Source: Desulfobacterales bacterium CG23_combo_of_CG06-09_8_20_14_all_52_9
GTDB lineage: Bacteria > Desulfobacterota > Desulfobacteria > Desulfobacterales > UBA2156
Reading direction: 5' to 3'
Length of the DNA: 10,493 nucleotides
NCBI GenBank assembly: GCA_002771315.1
Contig: PCSF01000164.1
Location: 1 to 10,493, forward strand
A program made the translations under genes and the position numbers. Positions 1 through 7,575 of this stretch are shown here, one piece after another. The notes under the pieces are model-generated. The model was not told the DNA's origin. It did no database searches and was given only the letters and a program-made list of their open reading frames with translations. The stretch's first letter is position 1; the number at the start of each line of letters is the position of its first letter.

Positions 1-1
1 C

Positions 2-532
2 AAGGTCATCCGGCTGGAATCTTACGAAGATGCGCTGAACAACATCGCCTTCGACGATCCTTCCGGCCAGCAGGCCATGCATTTTGAAGACTACCTGCTC
101 CAGTATATGCTCCAGTGGGAAACGCGCCAAAGTGAAACCCTGCTCAATGTGGAGAAGCTCGCCAAGCCATTCTCGTATCAACTGCACATCCATCGCGACG
201 GCGAAACGTGCGCGCAAGCCGTGGATCTGCCCGAAACCTTCGCGTATCTTTTATGCCTGTATGTCCGTAAGCGACAAGCTCTCAACGACAACGACCGGCG
301 CTACCTGGTCTATCGCGGCGCCACCCGCGAGGGTCGCAAGGTGGCCGTCATCTGTCGCGAGACCGAGGGCTGGATGGAGAAAGACTACACGCGCGATAAG
401 GAGTTCGTAGCCGCGCGGAAAATAGCCGAGGGCATGGACGACGTGTACGTCAACGGCGATTCGTACATCCCCGGCGCGCGGGCGCTGGAAAAGCTGTTCA
501 AAGAGCGAATGTTTGCCCCTGTGGAGGTGTAA
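2..532 (+). CDS. mod: Type III restriction-modification DNA methyltransferase (Mod), C-terminal part; 5' end outside window
   Basis: The frame is open from base 2, so only the last 176 residues are seen and no start codon is expected here. The fragment begins KVIRLESYEDALNNI, a stretch I recognise from the C-terminal region of type III Mod subunits, which transfer methyl from S-adenosylmethionine to adenine N6 in the recognition site and specify the target for the Mod-Res complex. The catalytic DPPY and the SAM-binding FxGxG motifs would lie upstream, outside the window, so activity cannot be judged. The rest is a soluble alpha/beta tail without membrane segments. The stop codon lies 1 nt before the next start, and the matching Res gene follows two genes later on the same strand, which supports the identification. 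Alternative: another adenine-specific methylase of the same superfamily. The first in-frame ATG seen (77) is internal, not the start. Confidence 0.85.
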   Translation, partial: KVIRLESYEDALNNIAFDDPSGQQAMHFEDYLLQYMLQWETRQSETLLNVEKLAKPFSYQLHIHRDGETCAQAVDLPETFAYLLCLYVRKRQALNDNDRRYLVYRGATREGRKVAVICRETEGWMEKDYTRDKEFVAARKIAEGMDDVYVNGDSYIPGARALEKLFKERMFAPVEV

Positions 533-533
533 G

Positions 534-836
534 ATGAGCAATCACATAATATTGCCGAAAGATCAGATTGCCGAATTCTGCCGTCGTCGTCACATCCGGC
601 GGCTGGCGCTTTTCGGTTCGGCGCTGCGCGGCGATTTCGGTCCGGAGAGTGATGTTGATTTGCTGGTAGAATTCGAGCCTGACCGGATACCCACATTTTT
701 CGATATCGCCGGTATGGAGCAGGAGCTGTCGGCGCTACTGGGGGGCCGAAAGGTTGATCTGCGCACCCCCGAGGATCTCAGCCGCTATTTTCGCGATCAG
801 GTGCTGGCGGAAGCCGAGGTGCAGTATGCGGACTGA
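534..836 (+). CDS. mntA: Minimal nucleotidyltransferase (MNT), MntA-type antitoxin
   Basis: This 100-residue protein has the full signature of minimal nucleotidyltransferases of the polymerase-beta superfamily: G28-S29, ten residues, then D40-V-D42 (GSX10DXD), with the third metal ligand at D75 in KVDL. In characterised MntA-HepT pairs such proteins neutralise the HepT toxin by attaching AMP units from ATP to a tyrosine of HepT. I chose the ATG at 534 because it follows a good ribosome-binding site (GGAGGT, 523-528, 5 nt spacer). An in-frame TTG at 513 would overlap the end of mod and lies upstream of that site. The gene starts 1 nt after the mod stop and overlaps the next gene by 11 nt, the usual arrangement for these pairs. 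All catalytic acidic residues are present, so an active enzyme is likely. The role as antitoxin is inferred from the family and the neighbour. Confidence 0.9.
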   Translation: MSNHIILPKDQIAEFCRRRHIRRLALFGSALRGDFGPESDVDLLVEFEPDRIPTFFDIAGMEQELSALLGGRKVDLRTPEDLSRYFRDQVLAEAEVQYAD

Positions 837-1164
837 CGACTCGATTCGATTGCGCCATATGTTGGACGCGGCGCGCGAAGCGCTTGTTTTTATTCGGCAT
901 CGCAATCGCGACGACCTTGATCATGATCTCCAGCTCGTGTGGGCGCTGGTAAAGGCTATCGAGATTATTGGGGAAGCGGCGTATCAACTCAGCCCAGAGG
1001 CCAGGGCGCAAGTACCGGGCCTTCCCTGGGACAAGATCATCACTATGCAGCACCGGCTTGTCCATGCGTATTTTGACATCAATCTGGACATTCTATGGAA
1101 GACGGTGCAGGAGGGGCTTCCTTCGCTGGCACAGATTCTTTCCGCGGCTTTGGGCGAGGAATAA
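826..1164 (+). CDS. hepT: HepT-like (DUF86) toxin, partner of the upstream nucleotidyltransferase
   Basis: This 112-residue, mostly helical protein matches the HepT/DUF86 (HEPN superfamily) family. Around residues 45-52 it has the IEIIGEAA helix typical of the family. The C-terminal part reads ITMQHRLVHAYFDINLDILW (72-91), which aligns with the RX4HXY ribonuclease/AMPylation motif. H80 and Y82 are present, but the arginine expected at position 75 is glutamine, with an arginine at 77. In known pairs HepT is an RNase toxin and the motif tyrosine is the site AMPylated by the MNT partner. The ATG at 826 overlaps the MNT gene by 11 nt and follows GAGGT (816-820) with a 5 nt spacer. An in-frame ATG further upstream at 754 lies deep inside the MNT gene and is unlikely. 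The gene ends 5 nt before the restriction subunit start. The Q75 substitution leaves open whether the RNase activity is intact. Confidence 0.87.
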   Translation: MRTDDSIRLRHMLDAAREALVFIRHRNRDDLDHDLQLVWALVKAIEIIGEAAYQLSPEARAQVPGLPWDKIITMQHRLVHAYFDINLDILWKTVQEGLPSLAQILSAALGEE

Positions 1165-1169
1165 AAAGC

Positions 1170-4100
1170 ATGCCGAACAGTATCCCGCAATATGTCAAAT
1201 TGGAAAACCGCCTCGTCCTTCTGTCTTGGCTGAATCGCCTGCTGGGGTATGAGAACAATCGTAAACTCTTGGAGGATGCCAAGCCCGCGGCCGAGGGTTT
1301 TGACGCTACGGGTAAGAGTTTTCTCCATCACCATTTGATCGGCCGCGGCAGTGAGGTCAAAATTCCCGTCGAGGACCTTGAGCGCTACGATGAAAACATC
1401 TGTACACACCTAACAGCCATCAACCGCGGCCGCACCGAGCCGATCACCCTGCGCTATTTTCAGCACCTGGCCGCGCTCTACACGGAAATTGTCTTGGACC
1501 GCTATTTCAACGCCCGGGCCCAACTGCTGGCCGACCTTAATGTGTTTGTGCGCGAGCGCAACGCCGCCAAAGCACCCGGCGAACCGCCCGACGGGGAGTT
1601 TGCCAAATCTGACCTGACCAAACTGGCCTACTGGATGGCCACCGGCAGCGGCAAGACGCTGATCCTGCATCTCAACTACCACCAGTTTCTGCACTACACC
1701 ACCGAACCGCCGGATAACATCCTGCTGGTCACACCCAACGAGGGCTTAAGCGAACAGCATCTGACCGAACTGGCTGCCTCCGGCATACCGGCCCGGCGCT
1801 TTGACCTGAATCACAGCGGCCTGTTCACGGGCGGCAGAAATGCCGTGCAGGTCATCGAAATCACCAAACTGGTTGAGGAAAAGCGCGGCGGCGGGGTGAG
1901 CGTGCCGGTGGAGGCCTTTGAGGGCCGTAACTTGATCTTTGTGGACGAGGGGCACAAAGGCTCCGGCGGCGAGGTCTGGCGCAGGTACCGCGACGCGCTG
2001 GGTGCGACCGGCTTCACCTTTGAGTACAGCGCCACCTTCGGACAGGCATTGAGCGCCGCACGCAATGACCCGCTTACCGCGGAATACGGCAAAGCCATCG
2101 TTTTCGACTACTCTTACCGCTACTTTTACGGCGACGGCTACGGCAAGGATTTTCGCATCCTCAACCTGAAGGAAGACAGCCGCGAGGAGCAAACCGAAAT
2201 GCTCCTTTTGGGCAATCTGTTTTCGTTCTACGAGCAGCAGCGCATCTTTCAGGAACAGGCCGAGCACTTGCGCCCCTACAACCTGGAAAAGCCATTATGG
2301 GTGTTCGTGGGCTCTACGGTAAACGCCGTTTACAGCGAGAAGAAAGAGAAACGCAGCGACGTATTGACTGTGGCGCGTTTTCTGCACCACGTGCTGGAAA
2401 ATAGGCGCGGCTGGGTGGTGAAAGGCATTAAAAAACTGCTCAAGGGCAAGAGCGGACTGGTCATGCCGGACGGCACGGACCTCTTTGCCGGGCGTTTTGA
2501 GTCCCTGCGCGAAACCGGCCTTGCTTCCCAAGCCCTGTACACGGACATTCTCGCTCGGCTTTTCCACTCGCCGGGAGGCGGCGGCCTGCACCTGTGCGTG
2601 ATCCGCGGCAGTGCGGGCGAGCTGGGGTTGAAGGCCTTCGGCGCCGAAGATTATTTCGGACTCATCTACATCGGCGATACGTCCAAGTTCAAAAAACTGG
2701 TGGAAAGCGACCAATCGGGCATTGTGCTGGAGGAAGATGTCATTTCCGGTTCCTTGTTTACGGACATCAACCGGCCCGATTCCCGGGTCAATGTCCTGAT
2801 CGGCGCAAAGAAATTCATGGAGGGCTGGAATTCGTGGCGCGTTTCCAACATGGGCTTGCTGAATATCGGCAAGAAAGAAGGTTCGCAGATCATTCAACTC
2901 TTCGGCCGCGGCGTGCGTCTGCGCGGCAAGGGGTACTCGCTCAAGCGGAGTGCGGCCATCGAAGGAACACATCCGCCGCGAGTGCGTTTGTTGGAAACGC
3001 TGAACATATTTGCCGTGCGCGCTAACTACATGGCGCAGTTCCGTGCCTATCTGGAACGTGAAGGGGTGGAGACCGAAGAAACGATTGATCTCCCACTGTT
3101 TGTTTGGGCCAATGAGCAGTTTCTGAAGCGCAGGCTGGTCGTGCCGCGTCCGCCAGAAGGGCGCAATTTCGCGAAGGAGATCGACCTTCTGCTCGAAGCT
3201 GATCCTGCCGTGCGCGTGGTTGTGGATATGTCGGTCAAGGTGCAGGCCATGGAAAGCAGTACTGCGGGGATACAGACGGCGGAGGCCCGCGCCGGCGCCG
3301 AGCAACCCATTCCACCCGAAAGCCTCGCGTTGGTGGATTGGGAGCAGGCCTATCTCGATTTGCTGGCCTACAAGGAACGCAAAGGACTGAAAAACTTTGT
3401 TATCCGCCCTGAGGCGTCGCGAATGATCATCGAAAAGGTGAACAACACCTTGGTGGCCGATGAGTCCGTCGTTAAGCCGCGCGCATTTGCCGAACGCGCC
3501 TTGCTTCAGGAAGCCGTAACCCTCATTTTGCGTAAATATGCGGATAACTTCTACCGAAACAGACGCGAGAAGTGGGAAAGTCGGAATCTGGTGTACAAAA
3601 CCCTCGACAAGAGCGATCCGAACCTAACTTTCAACCGCGACGTGGTACGCGAGCACTCAGAGGGAACCTACGTCGTCAAAGTACTGAAGTCCGATAAGGA
3701 ACTGATCGCGGCCATAGAAAAACTCCGCGAAGATGTAGCCCGTTTACGTAAGTTAGAAACGGATGAACTGCCGCGCATCTATTTTGACCGGCACCTGTAT
3801 CTGCCGCTCCTGCTAAAGAAAGAAGACAAGCCACACACTATCCCGCCCGGGCTGGAAAAAAGCGAAGCTCAATTCGTAAACGATTTAAAGGAATACTGGA
3901 TGGTGGAAAAGGATAAATCGCCGGCAGGGAAAGAGGTGTTTCTGCTCCGCAACCTGAGTAGCGGCAGCGGTGTGGGCTTCTTTGAAGAGAGAAAATTTTA
4001 TCCTGATTTTATCATGTGGGTGGTGGACGCTAAGAGCCAGCGGATAATTTTTGTAGAACCGCACGGTATGGTCTATGCCGGACCTTACGATAATGATAAA

Positions 4101-4340
4101 AAAGCCCAACTTCACGAACGGCTTCCGGAGCTGGCAAAGGAAATGGGGAGGCGAAGCAAAAAGAAGAATATCATGCTGGATTCGTTCATCATCTCCGCCA
4201 CAAAGTACGACGATTTGCATAAGCGTTACGACAACGGCGCCTGGGACAGGAAGAAATTTGCCGAGAAGCATATTTTGTTTCAGGAGCGATCGGCCACGTA
4301 TGACTATATCAGAATGATCATGCAAGAACAGACCACATAA
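1170..4340 (+). CDS. res: Type III restriction enzyme Res subunit (superfamily 2 helicase plus C-terminal nuclease-like domain)
   Basis: This 1056-residue protein is the ATP-dependent translocase/nuclease partner of Mod. Superfamily 2 helicase motifs are clear: Walker A ATGSGKT (157-163), the DEGH box (259-262), SAT (288-290), and motif VI with QIIQLFGRGVRLRG (573-586). A helical linker region (about 600-900) follows, then a C-terminal domain with PD at 945-946 and, on the next predicted strand, E963-P964-H965-G966 where a (D/E)xK triad would be expected. The catalytic lysine is therefore replaced by histidine, and a DAK at 953-955 lies only 7 residues after PD. The ATG at 1170 is preferred because it lies 5 nt after the hepT stop and follows GAGGA (1156-1160). 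An in-frame ATG at 1095 would add 25 residues wholly inside hepT. The full length and intact motifs argue for a functional gene. Alternative: a Res-like helicase whose nuclease is diverged or inactive. Confidence 0.88.
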   Translation: MPNSIPQYVKLENRLVLLSWLNRLLGYENNRKLLEDAKPAAEGFDATGKSFLHHHLIGRGSEVKIPVEDLERYDENICTHLTAINRGRTEPITLRYFQHLAALYTEIVLDRYFNARAQLLADLNVFVRERNAAKAPGEPPDGEFAKSDLTKLAYWMATGSGKTLILHLNYHQFLHYTTEPPDNILLVTPNEGLSEQHLTELAASGIPARRFDLNHSGLFTGGRNAVQVIEITKLVEEKRGGGVSVPVEAFEGRNLIFVDEGHKGSGGEVWRRYRDALGATGFTFEYSATFGQALSAARNDPLTAEYGKAIVFDYSYRYFYGDGYGKDFRILNLKEDSREEQTEMLLLGNLFSFYEQQRIFQEQAEHLRPYNLEKPLWVFVGSTVNAVYSEKKEKRSDVLTVARFLHHVLENRRGWVVKGIKKLLKGKSGLVMPDGTDLFAGRFESLRETGLASQALYTDILARLFHSPGGGGLHLCVIRGSAGELGLKAFGAEDYFGLIYIGDTSKFKKLVESDQSGIVLEEDVISGSLFTDINRPDSRVNVLIGAKKFMEGWNSWRVSNMGLLNIGKKEGSQIIQLFGRGVRLRGKGYSLKRSAAIEGTHPPRVRLLETLNIFAVRANYMAQFRAYLEREGVETEETIDLPLFVWANEQFLKRRLVVPRPPEGRNFAKEIDLLLEADPAVRVVVDMSVKVQAMESSTAGIQTAEARAGAEQPIPPESLALVDWEQAYLDLLAYKERKGLKNFVIRPEASRMIIEKVNNTLVADESVVKPRAFAERALLQEAVTLILRKYADNFYRNRREKWESRNLVYKTLDKSDPNLTFNRDVVREHSEGTYVVKVLKSDKELIAAIEKLREDVARLRKLETDELPRIYFDRHLYLPLLLKKEDKPHTIPPGLEKSEAQFVNDLKEYWMVEKDKSPAGKEVFLLRNLSSGSGVGFFEERKFYPDFIMWVVDAKSQRIIFVEPHGMVYAGPYDNDKKAQLHERLPELAKEMGRRSKKKNIMLDSFIISATKYDDLHKRYDNGAWDRKKFAEKHILFQERSATYDYIRMIMQEQTT

Positions 4341-4403
4341 GGAGTAGCTGACCTTTTAAGGGAGCCAAAGCCACATTGCGGAAGGGCATCCTTTGCAGCT
4401 TGA

Positions 4404-4664
4404 GGAAGTATTGGTATCCTCCGGGACAAGCAGACGCGTGCCAACCTGTCTGCGTGCGGACACGCACAGGCAGACGGTTCGGCTCCGCTGAAAGACCTGC
4501 TTAACAGCCAGAGCCTATTCCCTTTCCGGATCAAATCGGTCCACGCGGAAAGCATCAAAGCCGCTTCATCCAGACTCGATATTCTCCGCCACGGGTTGGA
4601 TGCCGATCTTGTCATGATTAAGAGTCAGGCACGCAAGAACCGGTTGCAGTCATTTATGATGTGA
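4404..4664 (+). pseudogene. Possible gene remnant, unrecognised
   Basis: A + strand frame is open for 86 codons from the stop at 4401-4403 to the TGA ending at 4664. It has no ATG near its beginning and no evident ribosome-binding site. The distal half (about 4494-4661) encodes a plausible soluble helical peptide containing SLFPFRIKSVHAESIKAASS and LDILRHGLDADLVMIKSQ, which reads more like real protein than random translation. The proximal half coincides with the hairpin repeat at 4448-4475. I do not recognise a family. It may be the 3' end of a gene whose front was lost when the defence operon or the repeat was inserted, or simply a chance open frame. Confidence 0.2.
4448..4475. repeat. Imperfect palindrome (hairpin-forming repeat)
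   Basis: The left arm GTCTGCGTGC (4448-4457) pairs with GCACAGGCAGAC (4464-4475) across the loop GGACAC, leaving a 2 nt bulge in the right arm. Flanking AACC and GGTT (4443-4446 and 4476-4479) can extend the pairing. There is no T-run on either side, so it is a poor terminator. It looks like a REP-type dispersed palindrome; that class is an inference, since only one copy is visible here. Confidence 0.5.
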
Positions 4665-4793
4665 GCCTTGAATAGTGCTCCCAACTTGGCACCTGTATTT
4701 CCAAATCGATATCTATCTTTGCCCGATTGGTTTTTATTACATTCTCCCCATTTGCAAACCGCTTGCACCGGAACATCTTGAAGGAAAAATCGA

Positions 4794-5510
4794 TCAGCCT
4801 CCCAGGTAGGCTTTTTGGACTTCGGGGTTTTCGAGAAGATCTTTGGAATCGCCGGCAAGCACAAGGTTGCCGTTTTCGATGACGTATCCGCGCATGGCAA
4901 ACTGGAGGGCCATGCGGGCGTTTTGTTCCACCAACAAAATAGCAGTTCCCTCCCCGTTGATTTCCTTTAACGCTTTGAAGACAGTCTTCATGAGCAACGG
5001 TGCCAGACCCATGGAAGGCTCATCCAAGAGCATGAGCCGCCGGCCGCTCATGAAAGCCCTCCCGATAGCCAGCATCTGCTGCTCCCCTCCGGAGAGAGTC
5101 CCGGATTTTTGCCGGGTCCTCTCCTGGAGGCGAGGAAATATGGAAAAAAGCCGGGAAAGGTCCTTCTGGACGTTCTCCGGATCTTTCCTGGCAAAAGCGG
5201 CCAGTTTCAGATTTTCCAACACCGTCAAGTTTCCAAACAGGCGCCGCCCTTCCGGAACATGGGATATGCCGAGTTCCCTGACCACACGGTCCGCTGAAAA
5301 TGTCAAAAGATCCCGCTCCATGAAAGTCATGCGGCTTTCAGGTTCCGGTTTTACCATTCCGGATATGGCCCTGAGGGTGGTACTCTTGCCTGCGCCATTG
5401 GCGCCGATGATGCACACGATTTCGCCCTGGTTGATATCGAAGGTGATGCCGTGCAAGGCCCGGATGCGATCATAAGATACCCGCAGGTTTTCAACGGATA
5501 AAAACATCAT
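4794..5510 (-). CDS. livF: Branched-chain amino acid-type ABC transporter, ATP-binding protein LivF
   Basis: This 238-residue ABC ATPase is one of the two nucleotide-binding subunits of the transporter and acts on the cytoplasmic face. It has Walker A GANGAGKST (36-44), a signature motif LSGGEQQMLAIGRA (139-152), Walker B LMLLDEP (159-165), and the switch region LLVEQNA, where glutamine (196) replaces the usual H-loop histidine, as is characteristic of LivF. The motif VPEGRRLFGNLTVLENL (85-101) is also typical of LivF. Its ATG at 5510 overlaps the livG stop by 4 nt (ATGA), so translation is probably coupled. A second ATG follows directly at 5507 and could be the true start, given the GTGGTGGA just upstream. 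It is the last gene of the operon. Length and motifs are normal for the family. Confidence 0.95.
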   Translation of the reverse strand: MMFLSVENLRVSYDRIRALHGITFDINQGEIVCIIGANGAGKSTTLRAISGMVKPEPESRMTFMERDLLTFSADRVVRELGISHVPEGRRLFGNLTVLENLKLAAFARKDPENVQKDLSRLFSIFPRLQERTRQKSGTLSGGEQQMLAIGRAFMSGRRLMLLDEPSMGLAPLLMKTVFKALKEINGEGTAILLVEQNARMALQFAMRGYVIENGNLVLAGDSKDLLENPEVQKAYLGG

Positions 5511-6277
5511 TCCACCACGTCTTTTCCCAGGTAGGCATCGATCACCTTGGGATTGCTGCGAATCTCTTCTGGAGTTCCTTCGGCGATGATTTCTCCGAAA
5601 ACCAGGGTCTGGATGCTTTCACAAAGCTCCATGACGACCCGGAGCCTGTGTTCAATGAGAAAAATTGCCAAACCGAGTTCTTCATGGACCTGCCGGATGG
5701 TCGCCACCATCCTCCCAAGCTCCTCAGGATTCATCCCCGCGGTGGGTTCATCCAGGAAAAGCACCTTGGGCTCGGTGGCCATGGCCCGGGCCATCTCCAC
5801 GCGCCTCTGCGCACCGTAAGGCAGATTGAAGATGTTCTGATCGGCCAACGGATCCACACCGAACATGTTCAAGAAATAATGTGCCTTCTCGTCGGACTCC
5901 GCCTCTTCCCGACGCCGTTTAGCGGTTCCGAAAAAAGCGCCGCATAGCCCGTAGCGCAACTTGGAGTATCGGGCCATTTTGACATGCTCCAGGACCGTCA
6001 TGTGGCGCCATAGTTGCATATTCTGAAAGGTCCGACCCAGCCCCATGGCCGCCACCTGGTGAGGCTTGTACCCGACGATGCTCTTGCCTTCGAGCCGTAT
6101 ATCCCCCTCCGTGGGTTTATAGATCCCGGTGATCAAATTGAAAATCGTGCTCTTCCCGGCGCCATTGGGTCCGATGAGGCCCTTGATTTGTCCGGGATCG
6201 ATCTGCAGATTATAATTGTAAACCGCCTTCAATCCGCCGAAGTAGTGCGTCATCTTTTCAACTTGCAAAAGACTCAT
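5507..6277 (-). CDS. livG: Branched-chain amino acid-type ABC transporter, ATP-binding protein LivG
   Basis: This 256-residue ABC ATPase is the second nucleotide-binding subunit. It shows Walker A GPNGAGKST (36-44), the Q-loop region GRTFQNMQLW (81-90), the LivG-type signature LPYGAQRRVEMARA (152-165), Walker B VLFLDEP (172-178), and an H-loop LIEH (207-210). The start at 6277 (MSLLQVEKM) is preferred: it matches the usual LivG N-terminus, lies 11 nt after the livM stop, and follows AAGGAA (6290-6285) with a 7 nt spacer. An in-frame ATG at 6406 would add 43 residues encoded inside livM with no family resemblance. The insertion around residues 103-130 (charged, RRREEAESDEKAHY) is the usual LivG-specific helical segment. 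It pairs with LivF to energise LivH/LivM. Confidence 0.95.
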   Translation of the reverse strand: MSLLQVEKMTHYFGGLKAVYNYNLQIDPGQIKGLIGPNGAGKSTIFNLITGIYKPTEGDIRLEGKSIVGYKPHQVAAMGLGRTFQNMQLWRHMTVLEHVKMARYSKLRYGLCGAFFGTAKRRREEAESDEKAHYFLNMFGVDPLADQNIFNLPYGAQRRVEMARAMATEPKVLFLDEPTAGMNPEELGRMVATIRQVHEELGLAIFLIEHRLRVVMELCESIQTLVFGEIIAEGTPEEIRSNPKVIDAYLGKDVVE

Positions 6278-6288
6278 TAAGACATTCC

Positions 6289-7560
6289 TTACTCGGATTT
6301 GAGCTTCGGCTGAAGTACACGCCTCGGATCGAATTCTTTGAAGGCAACCAGCCCTTTGGGCCTGAAAATCATCACCAGGATCAGAAGCAGTGGGATAATG
6401 ATCCATTTGAACAGTTCGAGGGGCCTCAGGGCTTCCCCCAGCAGGTTGAGGCTTACGGCGCCCACGATGGAGCCATAGACGGAATTGAGTCCTCCGAAAT
6501 AGACCATGGCCAAGACTTCCGCCAGGTTCTGTACGCCGAAGGTTCCCGGGTTGACATATCGCAAGACATGGGCAAAAAGCCCGCCCGCGACCCCTGCCCA
6601 GAACGCCGCAAATAGAAAGGCCGTCATCTTCGTATTCCGGGTGTTTACGGTCATGGCGGCAGCAGCCAACTCGTCATCCCGCACCGCATTCATGGCTTTC
6701 CCCAAGGTGGAGCGAACAAAGTTATTGATGATCCATACGCATAAAACGGTCCAGATGAAAACAGTCGGCAGACTCGCCAGATCCGGCTGGCCGCCCAATC
6801 CCCTGGGACCTCCGACGAACTCAAGGTTTTCGATGAGACTCTTGACGATGAACATGAAGGCCAGGGAGATGATGGCGAGATAATCGCCCCTTGTCCGAAA
6901 AGAGGGTATGGCTACGAAAAGCGCACCGGCAGCAGCGGCCAGGCCCCCGAAAATCAGGGCAACGGGGAAAATATACGGCGCCAGGAACAAGGGCAGGATC
7001 GCCTGGTCGAAGAACCTGTCATTGATGAAGGGACCCACCGTGAAGATCGAACATACATACGCCCCCAAAGCCATGAAGCCGGGATGGGAACAGGAAAATT
7101 CACCCATGTATCCGTTGACGACATTCAGGCTCAGGGTGAGCATGATGGAGATCAGGGTCAGCTTCAAGGCCAGGACCCGGTAAGCGGAAATATCGGACCA
7201 GATGTGGATGCACGCATAAAGGAGGGCCAGGTGAATCATCGCGGAGAGCCCCACGGAACGACGGACGAGAAACCCGGCTGCGGCATTGGTGGCCGGAGCC
7301 GAGAGCCTGGCGATGATCCAAATGGGCAAGATATAGATGAGGATCACAAAAGCCAGGGAACCGGGTATGAGAGCCGGCTTTTTCAGCATGATCACGAAAC
7401 CGAACAGGACCGGTATCTTGGGAAGCCCCAGGATTTCGGCGAGGGCCTCTCCCAGGTAACGCTCTAAAAGGACAGCGATCAAGACCCCGAGAAGCCATCC
7501 CAGAACCGGAATTCCAGAGAAAAGTCTGCTGAAAAAATGTTTCTTGTCGGTTTTCGTCAT
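6289..7560 (-). CDS. livM: Branched-chain amino acid-type ABC transporter, permease LivM
   Basis: This 423-residue, very hydrophobic integral membrane protein has about ten or more predicted transmembrane segments. The conserved permease core begins near LSLNVVNGYMGEFS, followed by PGFMALGAY, corresponding to the family pattern of GYxGxxSxGHxxFxxxGAY; here the usual GH is SHP. The cytoplasmic loop RTRGDYLAIISLAF and the later VRDDELAAAAMTVNT segment, which contacts the ATPase subunits, are well conserved. The C-terminus contains MIFRPKGLV, a typical LivM ending. The first 110 or so residues are an extra hydrophobic N-terminal part, as in longer LivM proteins such as that of E. coli. The gene begins 15 nt after the livH stop, and AAAGG lies about 10 nt before the ATG. 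It pairs with LivH to form the translocation channel. Confidence 0.94.
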   Translation of the reverse strand: MTKTDKKHFFSRLFSGIPVLGWLLGVLIAVLLERYLGEALAEILGLPKIPVLFGFVIMLKKPALIPGSLAFVILIYILPIWIIARLSAPATNAAAGFLVRRSVGLSAMIHLALLYACIHIWSDISAYRVLALKLTLISIMLTLSLNVVNGYMGEFSCSHPGFMALGAYVCSIFTVGPFINDRFFDQAILPLFLAPYIFPVALIFGGLAAAAGALFVAIPSFRTRGDYLAIISLAFMFIVKSLIENLEFVGGPRGLGGQPDLASLPTVFIWTVLCVWIINNFVRSTLGKAMNAVRDDELAAAAMTVNTRNTKMTAFLFAAFWAGVAGGLFAHVLRYVNPGTFGVQNLAEVLAMVYFGGLNSVYGSIVGAVSLNLLGEALRPLELFKWIIIPLLLILVMIFRPKGLVAFKEFDPRRVLQPKLKSE

Positions 7561-7575
7561 CGGAAGCCGAACCTT

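Larger units (their letters stand above)
4341..4793. other. Spacer between convergent operons
   Basis: These 453 bases separate the res stop codon from the livF stop codon, the two genes converging on it. I see no RNA gene and no convincing Rho-independent terminator for either operon; only short stems such as AAGG-GCAT-CCTT near 4384-4397 are present. The spacer holds a strong imperfect hairpin at 4448-4475 and a coding-like open stretch at 4404-4664 on the + strand (both listed separately). The - strand frame from about 4793 down to the stop at 4625 is also open but matches no family I know. It may be a scar of a lost gene at the edge of the defence island. Confidence 0.6.

Noticed and set aside
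1095..1169. 25-residue N-terminal extension of res from an upstream ATG
   Set aside because: It lies entirely inside hepT, adds low-complexity Gly/Phe/Arg sequence, and the ATG at 1170 has its own ribosome-binding site and the expected N-terminus.
2295..3305. A 336-codon open frame on the - strand within res
   Set aside because: It lies opposite conserved helicase motifs of res and its translation shows only shadow composition (rich in His, Arg, Gln) with no recognisable domain.
4625..4793. A - strand open frame after livF with a CKWGEC stretch, considered as a zinc-ribbon or transposase remnant
   Set aside because: The CxxxxC spacing and the rest do not match a family I know, there is no start or ribosome-binding site outside livF, and the frame is short.
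6278..6406. 43-residue N-terminal extension of livG
   Set aside because: It is encoded within the end of livM and does not resemble LivG; the start at 6277 matches the family and has a ribosome-binding site.
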